DNA of 48,248 bases from Priapulus caudatus (lineage: Eukaryota > Priapulida > Priapulimorpha > Priapulimorphida > Priapulidae), in NCBI RefSeq assembly GCF_000485595.1, contig NW_014577109.1, forward strand, positions 641,139 to 689,386, in the 5' to 3' direction. Positions 42,260 to 48,248 of this stretch are shown in pieces. The position numbers and the translations under genes are program-made. The notes under the pieces were generated by a model that saw only the letters and a program-made list of their open reading frames with translations, made no database searches and was not told where the DNA came from. Numbering within the stretch: position 1 is the first letter of the stretch; every line of letters begins with the position of its first letter.

Positions 42260-42316
42260 CCCGCTATACGGATTCGCGCGCCCGCCCTCCTTCGGCGCGC
42301 GAATTCGTATAGCGGG
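42260..42316. repeat. Short inverted repeat hairpin
   Basis: CCCGCTATACGGATTCGCGCG pairs with CGCGCGAATTCGTATAGCGGG (arms of about 21 bp with one bulge) around a loop of about 15 bases. It could be a small MITE remnant or a cruciform. Confidence 0.65.
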
Positions 42317-42621
42317 CAGCGCGAGATGCTACATACAATACCCCGCGGTCGCGTGCGCCCAGTCCCGCGGAAGTGCGCGGCTTAACCACTCTCAGCGGTC
42401 GGGGAATAACGCATCTTTTGCGCAACGCCATCTTGTACCCGGTCTCTTTGGTTCCCCCAGCTAGGATTCTGCAGTGTAATCCCCAGGGGGTAAGCTACCA
42501 TTATTGTGAACATTTGTATTTTTCTGTGGTCGATATGTGTTTTGTGTGAGTACAACCTGAATTAGTATACAGTAGGTGTATTACATCTGGTATAAGAATT
42601 ATAATGTACTGTATTGTCTAA

Positions 42622-42786
42622 AGCGTACTCACACACATACACACACATACATACATACATACACATTCACACACACATACATACACACTAACACATACAT
42701 GCATACACACATACATACACATTCACACATACCTTTACATGTATACACATTCACAAATACATGCATACACACATGCACACGTTTGA
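42622..42786. repeat. ACAC/ATAC microsatellite
   Basis: This is an imperfect run of CACA, CATA and TACA units with CATTCACA interruptions. It explains the Thr/His-rich open frame here, which I do not call as a gene. Confidence 0.85.
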
Positions 42787-43025
42787 TAAAGGTACTAGTT
42801 AGTGTAAACGTCGGACTTTATTATTGTAATTTCTGCAAGTATTGTAGTTTGATTTCATGTGTATAAAAACAGTGAGTTAACATGGAGTTATCTCCTCCTT
42901 GTAAAGGTGTAGACATATTGGTGATGAACAGTAAAGGTTCTAGTATGGTAATGTGATATCGTTGTTAGCCACACGATCGGTTCGAAGCATAAGATAGGCT
43001 CACTGTTACAGAAAGCAGTAGTGGA

Positions 43026-44965
43026 TTGTCCAGAAGCCATGGTAAAGCTGGGGGGGGGGCAAAGAAGCAGTGTCTGCTGGACACTGGAGCCCAGGTATCC
43101 ACCATTGTGGAATCCTTTTATAAGGACCACTTGGAAGGGAAGTGTGAAATTGTTAATGTGAGTTCGTATTTCCGTATATATACAGCAAATGGCGAAGACA
43201 TTCCGTATGTGGGTTATGTTGAGTTGAAGCTTGAAGCATTCGGACATCAGTTTGAGGATATGAGATTCTTGATTGTGAAGGACCCGGTTGATCCAGATAT
43301 GCGAAAGAGGAAACATGCAGTTCCTGGAGTAATTGGGTCCAATATCTTCCGAGATATAACAAGTACTTTGTCGAGCAAGGAGTTACCTGGTCAAATTAAA
43401 CAGGTGTTGGCATTGTATGATGAAGCTAGGGCCGGTGAAGGTAGAAAGACAGTTCCTCGTACAGTTAGAGTGCCAGGGGAAAAACCCGTACTCATTCCAG
43501 CAAATTCAATTGTAACAGTGCAATGCAATGTAAAAGCAATTACAGGTGCACCTCGTCCAGTGATAGTTGAGGAAAACCATGGACTAGAGTTTCCAAGAGG
43601 TATACGTCTAGGACCCTCTTGTGTGATTCATGACAAGAGTGGTAAAGTAATAGGTCAAGTTGCAAATTTCTCCGATGCTGATGTTTATCTTCGTCCCCGG
43701 ACACTGATAGGGGTACTGAGTGCTGCTGAACCCGAATCAAAAGTGGATGTGGTTCAGGTGGGTGTTACTGAGATTGAAGTGAGGATGAACTCTGACGAAA
43801 CGGTCATGTCTAATTATACGGATGATCTTCTGTCTCGAATGGAAAGGAATGGAGACTTGACTGATCAACAGAAGCATCAAGTGGAAGTGGTCATTCAGAA
43901 CCACAATCATGTTTTTAGCACGTCGGAGTATATGACATTGGGGATTGTGCCATAATCAAACATCAGATCAACACCACAGATGACATTCCCATCAGGATTC
44001 CACACCGCAGAGTGCCACCGCACATGTGGTCCGAAGTGAGGGAGTACCTCAGACAGGTGTTAGACACGGGCGTCATCCAAGAATCCAACTGTCAATATGC
44101 GTCGCCAGTGGTATTGGTAAAGAAAAAGGATGGTTCCTTGAGAATATGTTGTGATTACCGAGCGCTGAATTCAAGGACTAGGAAAGATGCCTACCCATTA
44201 CCTCGTATAGAAGAAACATTAGATGTGTTAAAAGATGCACAGTACTTTTGCAGTTTGGACTTAGTGCGTGGGTTTAACCAGATTCCTATGGCTAGTAAGA
44301 ACATAGAGAAAACCGCTTTTCGAGTGGGTACAGGTGGTCTATATGACTAATGCAGAATGGGTTTTGGCCTCACCGGCGCCCCAGCTACATTCATGAGATA
44401 GGTTGCTCGGAGACAAAAACTTTCAAACGATCCTCATCTATTTGGACGATATCCTCATTTTTGGGAGAACTTTTGAGGAGACGGTAGAGCGTCTGGAGAT
44501 GGTGCTCACAAGGTTGTCTAAGGCAAATTTAAAAGTAAAACACGAGAAATGTCAACTGTTTAAGACTAAACTTAGATATCTTGGGCACACTGTCTCGTCA
44601 GGTGGTATAAGACCGGATCCTGAGAAAGTATCACAGACTCTAAGTACCTCCTAAAACTGAGAGAGTTGAGAGGATTTCTCGGTTTGGCCGGGTATTACCG
44701 CCGCTTTGTGCCTGATTTTGCTAAGACGGCTACACCCCTACACGCATTGTTGAAGGAACCAAAGAAGAAGAAACGTCGTCAGGCAGTGTGTGTTGTCCCA
44801 GGTATTGGCGCATGGGACTCTACTTGTGACAGAGCTTTTACTGAGATCAAGAAGAAGCTGACAGATGCTCCCCTATTGGGTTACCCTGATTTCACAAAAC
44901 CTTACATCTTGGAGGTAGATGCCAGCAATCTAGGATTGGGCGCCGTTCTCTCTCAAGAATAGGAA
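43026..44965 (+). pseudogene. pol: Gypsy protease, RT and RNase H fragment
   Basis: The protease has LLDTGAQVSTIVESF (DTGA) and VPGVIGSNIFRDI. After a one-base loss in a G run near 43940, RT follows at 44012: MWSEVREYLRQVLDTGVIQE, YASPVVLVKKKDGSLRIC, DYRALNSRTRKDAYPLP and LDLVRGFNQIPMA. A TAA at 44348-44350 and a shift near 44395 precede ILIYLDDILIFG (catalytic YLDD, 44439-44450), YLGHTVSSGGI, a shift near 44645, then FLGLAGYYRRFVPDF and RNase H start ILEVDASNLGLGAVLSQE, ending at TAG 44960-44962. Sequence breaks off near 45000; integrase is absent. Confidence 0.85.
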
Positions 44966-45003
44966 GGTAAACGTGTTGTTCTGGGATATGCTAGCAGAGC
45001 GGA

Positions 45004-45049
45004 CCTCCTAAACTGCGAAATGACGGCCTCCTAAACCGCGAAATGACTA
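45004..45049. repeat. Short direct duplication at the Gypsy breakpoint
   Basis: CCTCCTAAACTGCGAAATGAC is followed almost at once by CCTCCTAAACCGCGAAATGAC. It lies where RNase H homology stops, so it may mark the breakpoint or a filler duplication. Confidence 0.7.
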
Positions 45050-45217
45050 AAATTATCATACATAAAATTAAATAAAATTAATTTTTTTATTAAATTAAAG
45101 TTAAATTGTTATGAAATTATCTTAAATTAAATGAAAATGCTAATTAATTTTTAATTAATTAATTAAATGAGGCGATATGTCGCCAAATGTCGTGAAATGA
45201 CGCGGAATGAGGGTCTC
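45050..45217. other. AT-rich stretch
   Basis: This is nearly pure A/T with TTAATTAATTAATTAA-like palindromes near 45143-45166. No gene is seen. Confidence 0.5.
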
Positions 45218-45465
45218 CCCCCCTCTCTCTCTCTCTCTCTCTGTGCTCTCTCTCTCTCTCTGACTCCTCTCTCTCTCTCTCTCTCTCTGTCTCGTCTCTC
45301 TCTCGTGCGTCGTCTCTCTCTGCTCTCTGTGTGTTCTCTCTCCCTCCTCCATGCTCGTCTCTTCTCTCTGTTCTCTCTCGTCTCTCTTCCTCTTTCTTCT
45401 TTGCCCCATCATTAATCTCTTCTCGATAGTTCTCTCTCTCTCTCTCGCTCTCTCTCTTTTTTTCT
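45218..45465. repeat. Long (TC)n tract
   Basis: An imperfect pyrimidine-rich TC repeat of about 250 bp; the apparent Ser/Leu-rich and Arg/Glu-rich open frames on the two strands are artefacts of it. Confidence 0.9.
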
Positions 45466-45585
45466 GTGTGTGTGTATGTGTGTGTGTCTGTGTGTGTGTG
45501 TGTGTGTGTGTGCACGCGCGTGCGTATGTGTGTACGCACGTGTGCGTGCGTACATGTGTGCGCGCTCATGTGCGTGTGTCTGCGT
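45466..45585. repeat. (TG)n and CG-alternating tract
   Basis: A TGTG run passes into TGCACGCGCGTGCGTATG-type alternating purine-pyrimidine sequence with potential to adopt Z-DNA. It is not coding. Confidence 0.85.
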
Positions 45586-46018
45586 ATTTGTGTTGTTTGT
45601 TAAAAATTTCTAATGAAACAGTTTGAAACGTTATTAGAAGCAAAGGAGTTAGAATTTCACTAGTGTATAAGATTGTTAATAATGTAGATCAAATGTATAA
45701 ATTGTGTAAAAACGATCACATTATCAACTTCTATAACAATCTTCAACGTAAAAATCTTGTAAACTTCTATATTCTGACGGTCTTAACTATGATAGTAAGT
45801 GTGTTTCCATTCTTTTTCTGTATCTATCTGTATAGTTGCCTCAAATTAGAAATAGCAGGGTACGATAAAATCACAAGGCAACACATCTGTGGCTACGCGG
45901 AATATACACTTTGCATTATAGAGCGCTAGGAAGAGTCAAGGTACTATTGTTGAGTCGCGCACGCTAATTAATAGGTGGTGCGCGCCCAATTGAGATGCGC
46001 ACACCACAATCCTAATCC

Positions 46019-46053
<35 letters not shown>

Positions 46054-46099
46054 ACGAATTTCGTCTGCCGCAGCATCACATCCCCCGCGTTCTCTCTCG
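45586..46099. other. Stretch without a gene; (AT)n run
   Basis: I see no supported coding region. An (AT)n run lies at about 46020-46050. The 5' end of the LTR that follows could lie here (TGTTGAGTCGCGC near 45949 is one candidate) but cannot be fixed. Confidence 0.4.
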
Positions 46100-46897
46100 G
46101 CGCACGTCTCAGCGATCCCCCGGGATGTGAGGGGCTCACCCCGCATGGAAGGCAAATGCACGTGCTGGCCACGAGCGTGTCCAAGCCGACGGATCGGCAG
46201 GTGAAGCCGACGGTGCGTCACGTCCGAAGCCGGCGTACGTCACGTCCGCAAGCCGGACGTGCTTGTCCACGGTGAACGCTGACCCACGTGTTCACGAAAT
46301 GAAGCGGCGTGCGAGTCACGTCTAAAGCAGCTGCGGGCACGTCTGAAGCTGACTTACGTGACACGGCTGAAGCCGACGTGCCGTGTCACGGTGTGTCGGT
46401 AACGTGCCCTGCTCTGGAGCGTATAAATACCGTGCTCCCACAGAGCACCGTGCAGTTTAGAAGCTCAGTTAGCCAGCCAGTCCGTCAGTTCAGCAGGTTG
46501 AGTTCAGTTCAGTTCACCGGCAGGCTGCCCGTGACGGCTAGGCAACACATCACCAGGAGCGGAATCCGTCGAGAGAGCACAACGCAAGGATAAGCACGGA
46601 CGAACAAATCACAGCGATCTCTCACGACTTGGCCGCTCTCGACAGAGGATCGTTTGGTGTAAGCCGCCTTCGCCTTCGTTGTAATCTTGTTAGCTATATC
46701 GGCCTTACCGCTGCGAGGAATATTGTACCGTTTTATGCCCACGTCTGGTCGGTCTGACCAGAGCGGAATAAAAGCCCCGGACCTATTCTGGCGTAAAGCC
46801 TTTCATTTTTTGAGTTTGTGTTGTTCGTTCTTGTGCGACGTGTACCATCCGTGGTGCGAACAGTGGGGAGAGCCCACCGTACGGGAAAAACGTTACA
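46100..46897 (+). mobile_element. LTR of an unidentified retrotransposon
   Basis: A GC-rich upstream part repeats CACGT words in words like GCCGACGTG and GTCACGTC (46200-46400). TATAAATA lies at 46422-46429 and AATAAA at 46767-46772, followed by a GT-rich stretch. The right end is CGTTACA at 46897, directly before T and TGGTGCCATG, a primer-binding-site-like start. This is a U3-R-U5 layout on the plus strand. The left boundary is only approximate. Confidence 0.65.
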
Positions 46898-48248
46898 TTG
46901 GTGCCATGTTGACCAAGGATTGTACACTCGGTAGCGTTTTAAAATCGTCCCCGAGAGTGCCACAAGGCACAACGTGCCTGTAGATAAGATAGCCATACGA
47001 GCCATAACGTCGGATCGTCACTCGGGCTTTTCGCTTCGTTGGCATCGCCCATCAGCTCTACTCCCATACCTCAGCGTTTCGCCAACGTGTTAACTCGAGT
47101 GCGTATCGTTCCTGGGTTTCGCTTGTTGGCGCATTCGCTCGTCAGCATTACCCATACGCTATGACGTAGGTTCGGGGGAAGCGGTGGTAGTACACCCACC
47201 CCATAAGCCTGGGAAAGGATAGCTAGACTTTATGCCCGCATGGCTACTCGTGCCAACACGGTGAGAGGTCGGGTAGCGAAGAGGCAACTTCGCTGCCGCC
47301 GTCTCGTCGTCACCTGTAGGGCGGAGGCATGGTGCGTGCCTCCTGGGTGAAACGTCTGCCGTTCGTTCAGCCGTCGTGGCACGCCCGCCTTCTGGTGGAA
47401 CGGCACGAACGTCCGCCCCCCTGAGTCAGACGGGGACCGAACAGTGGGTCTATCAACCCAATCACGGAGGCGGCAAGAATTAAGCCCGGCTCTCGGCTAC
47501 CAGCAAGACCGGACAGCCACCGACAGTCGGAGTGGGCCGCGTCAGCACGCCGGTCCCGCAGCGAAAGGGAACGCCTTAAGGGTACGAATCTACAACGGGC
47601 AAGAGGACGTACCGCTGGAAGCGTTCCTCTCGGCCAGTTTACGACGTCCGTACACACCCACAACGGATGGGAGCACAGTGAGAGGGCTGGCGCAGCTAGC
47701 CCGGCGCCCTCTGACTATCCAGCGTCCGGGCGGTATTATTTGATTGCAGTCGCCAGGGGCCACGAGGATACATCAGGGAAGCACAACAGAAACGTCTGCA
47801 GCCCGCTGGGATCCGGAGTTGGCGGCGTCACCCTCCCGTCTTTGGATGAGCGGAGGAGCGTATGGAGAGACATGGTCCGAATTGCCAGGGAGCTCACTCA
47901 TGCTAGTCAGCAGGGCCGAGGTAGGCATAAACCGGGAGGGGAGTGCAGCCGTCGGGCCCGTTGGCATCTCCTCGTCGGCGCTCCCCGACGGGTCCCAGAA
48001 GGTATATATAATGGAAACGACGACGGACAGCAGCAAGGCGCAAGCGCGGGCAAGGCCGACAACTACGAGTCATCATGGCGCTCGCCAGGCCAGCAGTATC
48101 TCGCCGACCGGGACGTAAACGGGTGGTAGCTCGGCACCCCGGAGTCCCGAGGGCGTCGCCGGGAGAACCAGAGCGCGAGGAGTCGCTTGCCCGACCACCG
48201 CGGCGAATGATGAAGACGGGGCTTTAAGCCGCAGAAGATCTCCGAGCA
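46898..48248 (+). mobile_element. Putative leader/gag region after the LTR
   Basis: The sequence starts with TTGGTGCCATGTTGACC and stays GC-rich to the window end. Open frames at 47444-47743 (with LRVRIYNGQEDVPLEAFLSA) and 47740-48129, plus a competing frame at 47744-48118, show no family I recognise. If the LTR call is right, these would be in the gag position. Imperfect repeats of TTTCGCTTCGTTGGC-like words occur at 47030-47140. The element continues past the window. Confidence 0.35.

Noticed and set aside
42576-42866. Thr/His-rich open frame
   Set aside because: It arises from the ACAC/ATAC microsatellite.
45155-45569. Antisense Arg/Glu-rich frames
   Set aside because: They are produced by the TC repeat read on the other strand.

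Overview
The window is animal genomic DNA, most likely from a marine invertebrate; I cannot name the species. The evidence is spliced, intron-containing gene fragments, BEL/Pao and Ty3/Gypsy LTR retrotransposons, non-LTR elements, hAT, pogo-type and THAP fragments, foldback and TA- or TTAA-flanked elements, and a non-LTR ORF carrying a 2A-like motif next to a PHD-like finger (a combination known from sea urchin and amphioxus elements). No tRNA, rRNA, operon or CRISPR array is visible. Almost every protein-coding trace is broken. A 25-base N gap at 18333-18357 and many single-base length differences between near-identical copies point to a repeat-rich draft assembly, so some frameshifts and duplications may be assembly errors.

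Layout. 1-346: a TTAA-flanked hairpin element inside an older repeat whose uninterrupted form occurs twice near 14.5 and 16.0 kb. 1.3-5.9 kb: exons of a decayed SWIM zinc-finger gene related to MULE transposases. 6.4-12.4 kb: a decayed BEL/Pao retrotransposon interrupted by a 799-bp solo LTR. 12.8-13.3 kb: a TA-flanked inverted-repeat element containing a Helitron-like 3' end. 13.6-16.4 kb: a 1.43-kb tandem duplication. 16.4-24.6 kb: three differently deleted copies of a composite unit (promoter with TGACGTCA sites and a 103-bp palindrome, non-LTR ORF with 2A-like and PHD-like motifs and an endonuclease, an unidentified GC-rich block, a HIRAN-like ORF, and a terminal repeat shared with the 12.8-kb element).

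25-27.5 kb: exons of an E3-ligase-like gene followed directly by a non-LTR reverse transcriptase. 28.3-30.5 kb: a Gypsy remnant whose gag is split by a foldback element with 257-bp arms and whose middle is deleted. 31.8-34.2 kb: a nearly full-length hAT-type transposase pseudogene. 34.9-36.1 kb: a Gypsy integrase fragment. 38.0-39.2 kb: a pogo-type DDE fragment and THAP-domain exons. 43.0-45.0 kb: a Gypsy protease/RT/RNase H fragment. 45.2-45.6 kb: long (TC)n and (TG)n tracts. 46.1-46.9 kb: an LTR with TATA box, AATAAA and primer-binding-like site, followed by unidentified GC-rich sequence.

The window is best read as a layered transposon graveyard. The most interesting unit is the 16.4-24.6 kb array, because one copy keeps an undamaged HIRAN-like ORF while the surrounding elements have decayed.
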